A stretch of 64,000 nt of DNA from Myxococcales bacterium (lineage in GTDB: Bacteria > Myxococcota_A > UBA9042). The notes beneath the pieces were generated by a model. It was not told the origin of the DNA. It worked only from the letters and a program-made list of their open reading frames with translations, and did not search any database. Every line of letters starts with the position of its first letter. Position 1 is the stretch's first letter. Below, piece after piece: positions 25,352 to 34,538 of this stretch. The stretch is taken from contig JAGSHB010000001.1 in assembly GCA_023954815.1 (NCBI GenBank), forward strand, positions 95,911 to 159,910, read 5' to 3'. A program made the translations under genes and the position numbers.

Positions 25352-26955
25352 GCCGCGTGGCACGATGTCGTCTCCTTTGCGCCCTCTTGTGGCTGACAGC
25401 TTGCACGAGGCCGGCCCCGCCGACCGCGGTGGAAGATGCGCTCCCAGGGTTCACCCCGGATGGCACGACCGTCAGCGTGGATGTTGTGGCCAGCGGCGAC
25501 GTGTCAGGCGATAGCGCTTCCGCTCCAGATACCTCGCATGTGCAGCCTGATACGAGCCCGTGGCTCGCGGATGGCGGCTGTACGCCGGGTGAGCAACTTT
25601 GTCTTGGCGCACAGCTGGCAACTTGTGGCTCTGCCGGTGATGGATGGCTATTAAGCCCTTGTTTTCCTGGGCAATACTGTGAGGTCGACTCTTGCGTCCC
25701 GCTCGAGAACAACCTGATCATTGCGTTTGATACGTCGGGTTCAATGAATGCGCCAGTGCCTGGAAAGGCCTGCAAACAGCCCGGATTTCCGGCTTGTTCG
25801 CCGGAATTGGGCTGCACGCGAATGGACGTCTCAAAGGCGGTCTTTCTCCAAGCGCTGAAGAAAGTGGACACCAAGAAGACCCGTTTGGCGCTGTTTCGGT
25901 TTCCACAGCGGCTGGCGCGCACCTCAAAAGCGACCTGTTCCGCAGGCTACGTGAGTGGATTCCCGACGTTGAGCGGCGATACCGCCAGCGAACAAACCAC
26001 GACCGCAAAGAGCAGCTGGTATTGGAGCCACCTGCACGAGATCATGTGCGTGCCATTTCCCATCAATGAGACGCAGGCCGGGCTCGCCCATTTACAGGTC
26101 GACCAGTGGATGGACGGACAGGAGACGCTGAAGGCCCCCGGAAACGCCTGTGCTGGTGGCGGATCCGTCTGTGCACCCGACCCGTCCTGTGGATCTGGTG
26201 CCTGCTGTAGCGGGCAATGTCGCGCGCACGAGAAACCCGAATTGCGCGCTCACGGTGGAACGCCGATCGGCAAGACACTGTTTTACATTGGAGAGTACCT
26301 GCGGCACCGGGTCGTTATTGATGGTCAGCCATGCACATCAGATTCGGCATGTAACAACCCCAACTACCGCTGCGAGGAGGGGAAGTGCGCCGATGCCGCG
26401 CGCAATTGCCGCGAGACCGTGGTCGTGCTGTTCACGGATGGCGGCCAGCCCAACGACCCAACGCGCTTTTTTGCGCCGCGCGTCGCTGCAAAACGGCTGG
26501 CATTTGGTCTGGGATGCCAAAGCGATCCGGATTGTGTTGGTGGGGCAACCTGCCAGAAAGGCCGCTGTCTGCCGGCATCGCAGACCGGCTACCACTGCGT
26601 CGCCACCGGCAGTGCGTGCAAGCCCAGCGTCAGCGATCCGAAGGACGCGCTGCATTGCCAGACGGCCAAGGGAAAGCCGAGCTCATGTTTGCCCGACGTT
26701 CTCAGTCTGACGTCGGCGACGGCGAAGTCAGCCTCCGACAACGTGCTGAGATCCCCAGACGGCCGGCCTTTCGGCGTCCGGGTGCATGTTGTCGACATCA
26801 GTGACTCGGCCAATGTGGCGCCATCGTATTACCTCGCATCGGCGGGTCGGGGCAGGCTCTTTACCGCTTCGAGCACTGACCCGTTAGCCTTTGTTCATGC
26901 CCTTGAGAGCGCATTCGATATGAAGAACCAGAAGGTTTGTGGTACCTACCTCTAG
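25348..26955 (+). CDS. VWA-like cysteine-rich lipoprotein, copy 1
   Basis: A 535-residue lipoprotein (lipobox LTAC). After a short linker comes a Cys-rich repeat (CTPGEQLCLGAQLATCG) and a von Willebrand A-like core beginning IIAFDTSGSM near residue 128, with the MIDAS pattern DxSxS, then VVVLFTDGGQ as the later strand. Several Cys pairs imply extracytoplasmic disulphides. The TTG start at 25348 overlaps the preceding stop; GTG 25357 is an alternative. It is a paralogue of the next gene, sharing the blocks CTRMDVSK, ALFRFPQ, GTPIGKTLFYIGEYL and VLRSPDG. Probably binds a surface ligand through a metal ion. Confidence 0.88.
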   Translation: MSRVARCRLLCALLWLTACTRPAPPTAVEDALPGFTPDGTTVSVDVVASGDVSGDSASAPDTSHVQPDTSPWLADGGCTPGEQLCLGAQLATCGSAGDGWLLSPCFPGQYCEVDSCVPLENNLIIAFDTSGSMNAPVPGKACKQPGFPACSPELGCTRMDVSKAVFLQALKKVDTKKTRLALFRFPQRLARTSKATCSAGYVSGFPTLSGDTASEQTTTAKSSWYWSHLHEIMCVPFPINETQAGLAHLQVDQWMDGQETLKAPGNACAGGGSVCAPDPSCGSGACCSGQCRAHEKPELRAHGGTPIGKTLFYIGEYLRHRVVIDGQPCTSDSACNNPNYRCEEGKCADAARNCRETVVVLFTDGGQPNDPTRFFAPRVAAKRLAFGLGCQSDPDCVGGATCQKGRCLPASQTGYHCVATGSACKPSVSDPKDALHCQTAKGKPSSCLPDVLSLTSATAKSASDNVLRSPDGRPFGVRVHVVDISDSANVAPSYYLASAGRGRLFTASSTDPLAFVHALESAFDMKNQKVCGTYL

Positions 26956-27007
26956 AAGGCGCGGGAATCTCCACCTCCCCGCGGACGCTCCAGACCGAGG
27001 TTTGACC

Positions 27008-28744
27008 ATGCGCATTGCTGCTAGGACCCTGATTATTTCGCTAGCGCTGCTCACCGTGAGCGCTTGCTCTTCCGACGATGGCGATCCCCAAACCGGCGCC
27101 GGAAAGGACGCTGCGGTGCTGCAAGATGGCGGGGAAGAGGCGGACGGAACGACCGCGAACGACGCCAGCACCAACGATACGAGTGAGGCGGATGCAGCCA
27201 GTTCAACCGATGCGATCACGGATGCTGGTTCGACAACAGAAGACGCAGGGTCGTCCAACACCGATGCAGGCGAGGCCGATACAACCACGTCGGATGCCGG
27301 CACCGCAGATGCGGGCACCGACGTCGAGCAAGACACGGCGCCCATCAAAGTCTGCAATCTCGGCGAGACCAAGTGCATTGGCGCTAAGCTCGGTACGTGC
27401 GGCGTGTTCGAGGATGGCTGGATCGAGTCCAACTGCTTCGCTGGCACAACGTGCAGCCAGGGCAAGTGCGTACCGGTCAGCAACAATCTGATCATCGCCT
27501 TCGACACGTCCGGCTCCATGGGCGCTTCCGTCTCTGGCTGCACAGCCTCAGGCCAATCGTGGCCCAGCTGCGATCCGACCAAGAAGTGCACCCGCATGGA
27601 TGTCTCCAAGGTCGTGTTCACGTCCGCGCTGAAGAAGATCGACGCGTCGGCGACGCGCATGGCGCTGTTTCGCTTCCCGCAGAAGACCTACAAGAAGTCG
27701 ACCGGCAATTGCAGCCAGGGATTCTATCAGGGAGCGAGCACCATCAGCGGTGAGCAGAGCCCTGGTCCGTCCAATCAGCAGGCGGTCACAGCGAGTTCTG
27801 CCTGGTATTGGGACACCGTGTTTCAGACCTTGTCGGTGCGTTTCCCGCCCAATGGGACGTTTCAATCCAAGCCCAAAATCCTCAAGTGGATGGACGGAAC
27901 CGAGGCCATTGCTGGCAGCGGCACCTGCAGCAACTCGTCGTCTCTATGCAAAATCGTCAAGGGCTGCCCTGGCTCCTGCTGCTCGAACACCTGCTGGAAG
28001 CACACCGACCCCGAGCTCCGTCAGACCGGTGGTACGCCCATCGGCAAAACCCTGTTTTACATCGGCGAGTACCTGAAGAACGTCGTGGTCATCGATGGCA
28101 AGTCCTGCAAGACCACCGCGGACTGTGACAACGTCAACTACACCTGCAAGATGGACAAGCCGACCGACACAACAGGCAAGTGCAAGGACGTCGCGCGTAC
28201 GTGCCGCGACACTGTTGTTGTGCTGTTCACGGATGGCGGGCAGGGCAATTCCAACACCTTCTTCGCGCCATGGGTTCAGGCCAAGCGCTTGGGACACGGC
28301 TTGTGCTGCCAGAGTGATAAGGATTGCGTCGGCGGCACAGTCGACAATCCGACGGTCTGCAAGAGCGGAAAGTGCCTGCCCAAATCGGTCATCACCGGCT
28401 ACTACTGCACCGCCGACATGAAGCCTTGCCTGACGACGTCCCAGAAGGGGGACTCGACCTACTGCAGCAAACAGTGCGTCAAAGACCCCATGCCAGCGCT
28501 CACTGCCTGTGCGACCAACATGCAAAACAACGTGTTGCGTTCGCCTGACGGAAAACCCTTTGGCGTAAAGCTCAACGTGGTCGACATCAGCGGCGCGACC
28601 AACCTCAGTGGCTCGATGAGCATCTCGCTGGCAGGCAATGGTCAGCTGTTGGGCATCGACGCGTCTGATCCAGATGTGTTCCTCAAGACACTGACGGCTG
28701 TGTTCGACATCAAGAACAAGAAGATCTGCAACGAGAGCTTCTAG
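27008..28744 (+). CDS. VWA-like cysteine-rich lipoprotein, copy 2
   Basis: A 578-residue paralogue of the gene just upstream, with lipobox VSAC followed by about 100 residues of Asp/Ala/Thr/Ser low complexity. The Cys-rich segment (CNLGETKCIGAKLGTCG) and the VWA-like core with FDTSGSMGA (about 165-175) and VVVLFTDGGQ follow. ATG 27008 is the preferred start since it directly precedes the signal peptide; the frame opens earlier at 26939. Longer linker and divergent Cys-rich insertions suggest it has specialised after duplication. Confidence 0.9.
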   Translation: MRIAARTLIISLALLTVSACSSDDGDPQTGAGKDAAVLQDGGEEADGTTANDASTNDTSEADAASSTDAITDAGSTTEDAGSSNTDAGEADTTTSDAGTADAGTDVEQDTAPIKVCNLGETKCIGAKLGTCGVFEDGWIESNCFAGTTCSQGKCVPVSNNLIIAFDTSGSMGASVSGCTASGQSWPSCDPTKKCTRMDVSKVVFTSALKKIDASATRMALFRFPQKTYKKSTGNCSQGFYQGASTISGEQSPGPSNQQAVTASSAWYWDTVFQTLSVRFPPNGTFQSKPKILKWMDGTEAIAGSGTCSNSSSLCKIVKGCPGSCCSNTCWKHTDPELRQTGGTPIGKTLFYIGEYLKNVVVIDGKSCKTTADCDNVNYTCKMDKPTDTTGKCKDVARTCRDTVVVLFTDGGQGNSNTFFAPWVQAKRLGHGLCCQSDKDCVGGTVDNPTVCKSGKCLPKSVITGYYCTADMKPCLTTSQKGDSTYCSKQCVKDPMPALTACATNMQNNVLRSPDGKPFGVKLNVVDISGATNLSGSMSISLAGNGQLLGIDASDPDVFLKTLTAVFDIKNKKICNESF

Positions 28745-28786
28745 CAGCCCAGGTCCGCGCGCCAACAAGAGAGGACGCTGTCGGAG

Positions 28787-29677
28787 CTACACCAGCAGCG
28801 CTGCACCGATGACGCCTGCGTCCGTACCTAGGTGTCCGGCGAGCAGCTGCAGGTCGTCAGGCTGGCCGTGTGCGCGCAGCGTTTGACGGATGCCCGGCGT
28901 GAGTTGCGGCAAGGCAGCAGAGATGCCCCCACCGAAGATATAACTGCCAATGGACGTTATGCCGTGGAGTGTGGCGATCGCGCGCCCCAGTGCCGCGCTC
29001 GCGGTCGCGACGATATGGACAGCTCTCCTGTCGCCGTGGGCCGCCAGCTGAAATAGCGTCACGACGGCGCTGGGTTCGTCACTCGGCAGCCCCACTTCAC
29101 CCATGAGCCGCAAGAGACCAGTCTGCGATGCGTACTGTTCCAGACAGCCACGCCCGCCGCATCCACACGGGTGACCGCCGGGCGCCACGCAGATGTGGCC
29201 GAGTTCGGTTCCGCGACCGCGGCTGCCCCGCTCTAGTTGGCCGTCCAGCACCAACGCCCCTCCCACGCCGGTACCCAAGGTAAAGCACGCTTGGTTGGCG
29301 AGACCCGCGCCAGCACCGGCGGTCGCCTCTCCCCAGCCGATACAGTTGGCGTCGTTGTCGCAGCGGACCGGCATTCGCAGCGCAACCTGCAGGCGCGATT
29401 GCAGGTCCGTGTTGTCGAGCCACGGCAAGTTCGGGCTGTGCAGCACCGGCGAGCCGCCAACGCCCAAAACCGCCGGGATTCCAACCCCTGCACGCTCAGG
29501 CCGCTGGTCATTTATCCCTCGAAGCGCCGCTGCGGACTCCACGATTAGCCCGACAAGTTCAGTGGGCGAGCACGCGGAATTGTTCACCACGGCCCGCGCC
29601 GTGACCTCCCCATCTGCAACCAAGCCTAGCTTGATGCGGGTGCCGCCGATGTCGATGCCGAGTCGTACTCCACTCAT
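28787..29677 (-). CDS. ROK-family sugar kinase (glucokinase-like)
   Basis: A 296-residue sugar kinase. The phosphate loop is DIGGTRIKLGLV (9-20), the catalytic Asp lies in RCDNDANCIGWGE, and the ROK zinc signature appears as CGCGGRGCLEQYAS after GHPC. These identify a ROK protein without an N-terminal DNA-binding domain, so it is probably an enzyme (glucokinase or N-acetylhexosamine kinase) and not a repressor. ATG 29677 overlaps the stop of tlyA by four bases. Confidence 0.94.
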   Translation of the reverse strand: MSGVRLGIDIGGTRIKLGLVADGEVTARAVVNNSACSPTELVGLIVESAAALRGINDQRPERAGVGIPAVLGVGGSPVLHSPNLPWLDNTDLQSRLQVALRMPVRCDNDANCIGWGEATAGAGAGLANQACFTLGTGVGGALVLDGQLERGSRGRGTELGHICVAPGGHPCGCGGRGCLEQYASQTGLLRLMGEVGLPSDEPSAVVTLFQLAAHGDRRAVHIVATASAALGRAIATLHGITSIGSYIFGGGISAALPQLTPGIRQTLRAHGQPDDLQLLAGHLGTDAGVIGAALLV

Positions 29678-30420
29678 TGGCTGGCTCGCTCAAGGACAAT
29701 GAAGCGCTCGCGGTTGCCGCTCGGGCCTGCGACCTTGGAGTCGGCCTGCCCCGTGCACTGCCACCCCAGCCGCTCTGCTTCAGCAATGACCGCGTCGGTG
29801 GCCCGCAATCTCGCACTATCGTCTTTGACGACGCCGCCTTCGGGCACCTGATCTCGTGGTAGCTCGAATTGGGGTTTCACCATGGCTACGATGCGGCTCT
29901 GCGATCCAGCGACGTCAGTCATGGCGGGCAGCAGGGTGCGCAGCGAGATGAAGCTGGCGTCGACCACCTGAAGCGCGGGCCGGAACGGAAGCTGCTCGGC
30001 CGTCATGGTTCGCGCGTTGGTGCGCTCCATGACCACCACGCGGGCGTCCCGCCGTAGCCCATCGGCCAGTAGGCCATACCCGACATCCAGGGCGATCACG
30101 CGCGCAGCCCCGCGGCGCAACAGGCAATCGGTAAATCCCCCGGTAGATGCACCCACATCTAGGCACTGCAGCCCAGCAACCATCACGCCCAGGTCTGTCA
30201 GCGCGCCGTCGAGTTTGTCACCGCCGCGAGAGACGAAGTTACGATGGCGGTGGCTGGTCTTTAGACGAACGGCATCTCTGTCTCGGACCTGCGTGCCCGG
30301 TTTGTTCGCCGGGCGATCGTTGATCAGCACCACGCCAGCCATGATGAGTCCGGTGGCTTCACGCAGCGTCGGCGCAAGGCCATCTTGTACGACACGTTTG
30401 TCCAGGCGTTGCCGGGCCAC
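29674..30420 (-). CDS. tlyA: TlyA-family rRNA 2'-O-methyltransferase
   Basis: Methylates 2'-hydroxyls of cytidines in 16S and/or 23S rRNA. The 248-residue protein has an N-terminal S4 RNA-binding domain (RLDKRVVQDGLAPTLREA) and an FtsJ-type methyltransferase fold with the SAM site CLDVGASTGGFTDCLL (about 86-101) and the KPQFEL motif. The start is GTG 30420, six bases beyond the xseB stop. It is followed with ATGA-type overlap by the ROK kinase. The family is also called haemolysin A, a name of historical origin. Confidence 0.95.
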   Translation of the reverse strand: MARQRLDKRVVQDGLAPTLREATGLIMAGVVLINDRPANKPGTQVRDRDAVRLKTSHRHRNFVSRGGDKLDGALTDLGVMVAGLQCLDVGASTGGFTDCLLRRGAARVIALDVGYGLLADGLRRDARVVVMERTNARTMTAEQLPFRPALQVVDASFISLRTLLPAMTDVAGSQSRIVAMVKPQFELPRDQVPEGGVVKDDSARLRATDAVIAEAERLGWQCTGQADSKVAGPSGNRERFIVLERASQ

Positions 30421-30425
30421 GTCGC

Positions 30426-30665
30426 CTAGTCCTCGTGAAAGGGAATCGTCTCGGTCGACTCAGCCCGTACCAGCACATCCACGCGCGCCTCAGCCGCATC
30501 GAGCAGCTTCCCTGCTGCCTGGCTCGCGCCAACCCCACGCTCAAATGCCGTCAAGCTGTCTTCCAAGCTGAGTTCACCGCGCTCAAGGCGGGCGACGATC
30601 GTCTCCAGCTCATCCATGAGGGTCTCGAACTTCGGTGCCTCAGTGGCCTCTGTTGCATTGCTCAC
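30426..30665 (-). CDS. xseB: Exodeoxyribonuclease VII small subunit
   Basis: A 79-residue helical protein with the typical FETLMDELETIVARLERGEL and SLEDSLTAFERGV blocks of the small subunit of exonuclease VII. It pairs with XseA, which is not in this window. It is the first gene of a xseB-tlyA-ROK kinase run on the minus strand. Confidence 0.95.
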   Translation of the reverse strand: MSNATEATEAPKFETLMDELETIVARLERGELSLEDSLTAFERGVGASQAAGKLLDAAEARVDVLVRAESTETIPFHED

Positions 30666-30795
30666 CGCTGTCTCCCTCGTCGCGGACCGGCCGGGGTGGC
30701 ATGGCCCTCAAAGTTGCTGCGTACCCATGTTTGCGGCACCTATGCCTTGATACCGTGAGGTGCCGTTCCTGAGAAGAGGTGGGTCGGTAAATGGG

Positions 30796-30813
30796 GGCGT
30801 GAGAGGTCACGCC
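30796..30813. promoter_or_regulatory. Inverted repeat upstream of rnd, possible operator
   Basis: Perfect palindrome GGCGTGA / TCACGCC with a GAGG centre, 52 bases before the rnd start and just ahead of TATGGT (30821-30826), which could be a -10. It lies in the divergent gap with xseB and might bind a dimeric regulator, but that is conjecture. Confidence 0.35.
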
Positions 30814-30864
30814 GATGTGCTATGGTATGCGCCCGCGTCACTTCCGACGCTGTTGTGAGCCAGC

Positions 30865-32055
30865 ATGACACCCAAGTCCGATCCGCAATGGGTCGCTACA
30901 CAATCGGATCTCGATGCGCTGATCGGAGACCTCGATGGCGTCGAACGTGTGGCGTTAGACACTGAGTTTCACGGCGAGCGCTCCTACGTACCGCACCTCA
31001 TGTTGGTGCAGGTCGGCACGGAGGACGACATCTGGCTCGTCGATCCCTTGGCCGACATCGATTTGACGCCGCTGTTCGAGTTCCTAGCGCAGCCGGTTCC
31101 GCTGGTGATTGGCCACGCGCTGCATAACGACCTCGAGATCATCTATTTGAAGTATGGCGTCTTGCTCCAAGGCGTCTTTGATACCCAGATCGCAGCGTCT
31201 TTTCTCGGATACGGCTTGCAGATCGGACTCACAGGCTTGCTCCGTGAAATCGCTGATGTGCGGCTGCCCAAGGGCGCGCAGATGGCCGATTGGAGTCGTC
31301 GCCCATTGCCTGAGCGCCAGTGGACGTACGCTGCCAACGACGTTCGCTATCTGCCCAAGATCCACCATGTGCTCGCCACCGATTTGGCAGCGCGTGGCCG
31401 GACCGAATGGGTTGCTGAGGAGTGTCTGGCGCTAGGTGCCGACGGGCGCTATGGCCGAGACCCGCAACTCGCGTACTTGCGGGTCAGTGGCTATCGGAAG
31501 CTGCGTAACGTGGAAGGCGGCGTCTTAGTGGAACTTGCCGCGGAGCGTGAACATCTGGCGGCTGCCCAGGACACGGTTCCTCATTTTCTGCTCTCCGATG
31601 ACGTGCTCACGACCTTGGCCCGGCGGATGCCGCTCGCCCGTGAAGATCTCAACGGCAACCGCCGACTCAACAACCGCAACGTGCACCGCTACGCCGACCG
31701 GTGGATCGCTGCGGTGGAGCGCGGCAAGAAGAAACCGCTCGCTCGTCCGCCACCCCGGCAGCCGACAACCCCCGGGATGGATGCCGCCGCCGCATTGCTG
31801 ATGCTGATGGTCAACGAAGTCGCTGATCGCGAGTCCCTCGCGCCGCAGCTGCTTTTGCGCAGAAAGACCGTTCAGAAGGCCCTATTGTCCCCCCATCAAG
31901 ACAAAGCCGGGCTGCTGGCGGCGCTTGGGGTCTCCGGTTGGCGAGCCGAGCAGATCGGTGGGTTGGCGTGGGACTTGCTGGATGGCCGCATGAATGTGGC
32001 GTGTGAGCGAGATGGCAAAGGCAACCTCGGCGTCGTCTTTCGCCCGGTTGAGTAG
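30865..32055 (+). CDS. rnd: Ribonuclease D
   Basis: 3'-5' exoribonuclease in tRNA maturation. The 396-residue protein has the DEDDy exonuclease domain: ALDTEFHGE (Asp-x-Glu), GHALHNDLEIIYLKYG with the second Asp, FDTQIAASFLGYG and the YAANDVRYL motif with Tyr and last Asp; it is followed by HRDC-like helical domains. All catalytic acids are present. The gene ends 69 bases before a structured repeat shared with the end of pyk. Confidence 0.95.
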   Translation: MTPKSDPQWVATQSDLDALIGDLDGVERVALDTEFHGERSYVPHLMLVQVGTEDDIWLVDPLADIDLTPLFEFLAQPVPLVIGHALHNDLEIIYLKYGVLLQGVFDTQIAASFLGYGLQIGLTGLLREIADVRLPKGAQMADWSRRPLPERQWTYAANDVRYLPKIHHVLATDLAARGRTEWVAEECLALGADGRYGRDPQLAYLRVSGYRKLRNVEGGVLVELAAEREHLAAAQDTVPHFLLSDDVLTTLARRMPLAREDLNGNRRLNNRNVHRYADRWIAAVERGKKKPLARPPPRQPTTPGMDAAAALLMLMVNEVADRESLAPQLLLRRKTVQKALLSPHQDKAGLLAALGVSGWRAEQIGGLAWDLLDGRMNVACERDGKGNLGVVFRPVE

Positions 32056-32123
32056 CCGATGGCGGTCATTAGATTGCGCTTTTTCTCGTTTTTTCGGAGA
32101 TGCACGCCATGGTGCGCTGGCTG

Positions 32124-32238
32124 CTGGGATGGGGAAGTCGCGGCTTGCCGCGACTGGGGGCGCTCCTAGCCCCCCCAATTGAAAAGAGGACTAGCAGTGT
32201 GCTGCGACAGTCATTTTAATTACGCCGCACGCTGCTAG
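32124..32238 (-). repeat. Structured dispersed repeat, copy 1, between rnd and pyk
   Basis: About 115 bases that match, in inverse orientation, the repeat found at 40851-41110: GATGGGGAA, a perfect nine-base hairpin (AGTCGCGGC / GCCGCGACT), a G-run hairpin (GGGGGCGCTC...GCCCCCC), a GAAAAGAGGA tract and a long imperfect hairpin (arms 32191-32206 and 32223-32238, 14 Watson-Crick pairs plus one wobble of 16). The two copies differ in the nine-base stem by compensatory changes, so the structure is conserved. The outer arm begins CTAG and supplies the TAG stop of pyk. Confidence 0.78.
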
Positions 32239-33836
32239 CTGATCGTCGCCCGGCGATGGCGGCCTGTGCTGCGGCGCCTGCGATCGAGGCCAAGCGCTTC
32301 GTCCACATCTTCCACAACAACGCGAATGCTATTGGTGCCGCCTCTCGGCCAATCCACGCCAGCGGTGATGACCAGCGCGTCGCCCGGGGTCAGACCGTAG
32401 TCGCGCCGCAGCACTTCGCGGGCAACCTTAATCATTCGCGAGGGGCCGTCCACGTCGACATCGAAGTCGTGCATGACGACCGGGTGGACGCCGTAACAGA
32501 GCAGCAGCGAGCGGGCGACAGCCTCACCCTGGCACACGGCGAATAGCGGCACGTCGCTGCGATGGCGCGACAAGCGTCTGGGCGTGCCGCCCGAGCGGGT
32601 GAACGTCACGACGGCCTTGGCAGGAATACGCTCCGCGAAGTGCACCGCGGTCAGGGCGAACTCCTCGTTGATGCGCGAGATGAACGTATCGGTGGAGTCG
32701 TTCTCCATGATCGTGCGTGGGCTGCGGTGGGTCATGGGATCGGCGCGGAAACGCTCTGCAACCAACGCTAAACGGGCGATCGTCTCCACCACGGCGTAGG
32801 GCCGCGAGCCGACGCTGGTCTCTCCCGAGAGCATCACGGCGTCGCCACCATCCAAAATGGCATTGAACACATCCGTGGCTTCCGCGCGGGTCGGCGCCGG
32901 ATTGTTGATCATCGATTCCAACATCTGGGTTGCGACGATCACCGGCTTGCCGTGCTGCCGCGCTCTGTGGGCGAGGGTTTTTTGCGCTAGCGGCACCTCG
33001 GCAACGCCCAGCTGCAAGCCCAAGTCGCCACGGGCGATCATGATCCCGTCCGCCGCCGTCACGATGCTGTCGATGTTATCGATGGCTGACAGGGTCTCGA
33101 TCTTCGCGATCAGGCGGATCGGCGTACTTTCAGGCCGCTGGTTCTCGAGGATGTAGCGCCGCACACGCTTGATATCGGTGGCCGTGCGCACAAAGGACAC
33201 GGCGAGAAAGTCGATGCCTTGAGAGAGCAAAAAGCCGAGGTCCCGCTGGTCTTTTTGCGGGAAGGGGTCGAGGTCGATGTCGACGCCGCGAATTGTGATG
33301 CCTTTTCGGCTCGACAGCACCCCGCCGGCGATCACCCGGGCCGTAGCGCTGTGGCTCGATACGTTCGTAATCTCCACCACGAGGTCGCCATCGCCGAAGA
33401 GCATACGGGGGTAGGTACCCGGCTGGTCGCGCATGAAGGATCGCAGGGCGCGAATGACAGCTGGCCCTACTTCGCCTGGCAGTGGAACGACGACGCCGGT
33501 GCCGGTCCCCGCCTCTGTCGTAAGTTGAATCTCCGCCCCCTCTACGAGGGTCAGCCCATCTTCGCCCAGCTCACCGACGCGGGCCTTGGGACCCTGCAAA
33601 TCAGCCAGTACTGCGACACGGGGCGCGGTGTGGTTGTCGACCGGCTGGTTGGCCCAGGCCAAGATCTCTGCTTCCTTGGTGTAGCCCTTGGCGGCGTGGG
33701 ACATATTCAGCCGAATCACATCGACTCCGGCCTCCAGCATGCCGTCTAGAAACGTGGCGTAGTCCGGTTCTGGACACAGACCGATAGTGGCGACGATCCG
33801 TGTTTGTCTCGGGCTGGAGCCCTTGTGCCGACGCAT
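32235..33836 (-). CDS. pyk: Pyruvate kinase
   Basis: Converts phosphoenolpyruvate and ADP to pyruvate and ATP. A 533-residue complete protein: RIVATIGLCPEPD near the N-terminus, KGITIRGVDID, the catalytic Lys region RLIAKIETLSAIDNID, the signature MIARGDLGLQ and VIVATQMLESM, then a standard C-terminal domain. It is the last gene of the nadC-birA-coaX-queE-pyk run on the minus strand, 45 bases after queE. Its stop lies inside the structured repeat shared with the rnd 3' end. Confidence 0.97.
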   Translation of the reverse strand: MRRHKGSSPRQTRIVATIGLCPEPDYATFLDGMLEAGVDVIRLNMSHAAKGYTKEAEILAWANQPVDNHTAPRVAVLADLQGPKARVGELGEDGLTLVEGAEIQLTTEAGTGTGVVVPLPGEVGPAVIRALRSFMRDQPGTYPRMLFGDGDLVVEITNVSSHSATARVIAGGVLSSRKGITIRGVDIDLDPFPQKDQRDLGFLLSQGIDFLAVSFVRTATDIKRVRRYILENQRPESTPIRLIAKIETLSAIDNIDSIVTAADGIMIARGDLGLQLGVAEVPLAQKTLAHRARQHGKPVIVATQMLESMINNPAPTRAEATDVFNAILDGGDAVMLSGETSVGSRPYAVVETIARLALVAERFRADPMTHRSPRTIMENDSTDTFISRINEEFALTAVHFAERIPAKAVVTFTRSGGTPRRLSRHRSDVPLFAVCQGEAVARSLLLCYGVHPVVMHDFDVDVDGPSRMIKVAREVLRRDYGLTPGDALVITAGVDWPRGGTNSIRVVVEDVDEALGLDRRRRSTGRHRRATIS

Positions 33837-33881
33837 GGCGCCTCCGTGTTTGGTGTACGAGGAGCTGTGGTGACCGATGAG

Positions 33882-34538
33882 CTAGACGCCACGATCGACA
33901 TCCGGCCAGAGCACCTTGTGCAGCTGAATTTGCATTCGTCCTGGCGCTTTTCTGCTGAGAATCAGGGCTGCAAGCTGCGCCCCGCCCATTTCGCCGTAGA
34001 CCGGAGACCACAGCACCTTAGCGGCGACTCCATTCAGTGGTCCGGCCAATTTCTCAAGGGCCCAGTCGACGTCAGCCTCGTCGGCGACGACGATTTTGAG
34101 TTCGTCTTGTGCCCTGAGCGCTTGTAGTTGCGGCCACAGATTGCGGGCTTGCTCGCCTGAACCCGGGCACTTCAAGTCAGCGATTACGGTGACCCGTGGA
34201 TCAATTCCGCTCATGTCGACACAACCGCTGGTCTCCAGCAGGACCTCGAAGCCAGCGGTCGCCAGGGCCGTCATGAGCGGACGACAACCGTGCTGCGACA
34301 GGGGCTCTCCGCCTGTCACTTCGACCAGGGGGACCCCGAGATCACGGACCGCGCGGACCACGTCGTCGATCGCCATGCGATTGCCGGCGTCGAAGCTGTA
34401 TTCGGTATCGCACCAGCGGCAGCGCAGCGGGCAACCGGCGAGGCGAATGAAGGTGCAGGGCCGGCCCATGTGGGTCGATTCGCCCTGAATGGACGCGTAG
34501 AGTTCGGTGACACCGACACGCTCAGCAGCAGCGCTCAT
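33882..34538 (-). CDS. queE: 7-carboxy-7-deazaguanine synthase (radical SAM)
   Basis: Radical SAM step of queuosine/7-deazaguanine synthesis. At 218 residues, it shows the [4Fe-4S] binding pattern in GCPLRCRWCDTEYS (C-x3-C-x2-C), the start YASIQGESTHMGRP and the TGGEPL turn, all typical of QueE. ATG 34538 overlaps the coaX stop by four bases (ATGA). No queC or queD lies in the window, so the rest of the pathway is elsewhere. Confidence 0.95.
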   Translation of the reverse strand: MSAAAERVGVTELYASIQGESTHMGRPCTFIRLAGCPLRCRWCDTEYSFDAGNRMAIDDVVRAVRDLGVPLVEVTGGEPLSQHGCRPLMTALATAGFEVLLETSGCVDMSGIDPRVTVIADLKCPGSGEQARNLWPQLQALRAQDELKIVVADEADVDWALEKLAGPLNGVAAKVLWSPVYGEMGGAQLAALILSRKAPGRMQIQLHKVLWPDVDRGV

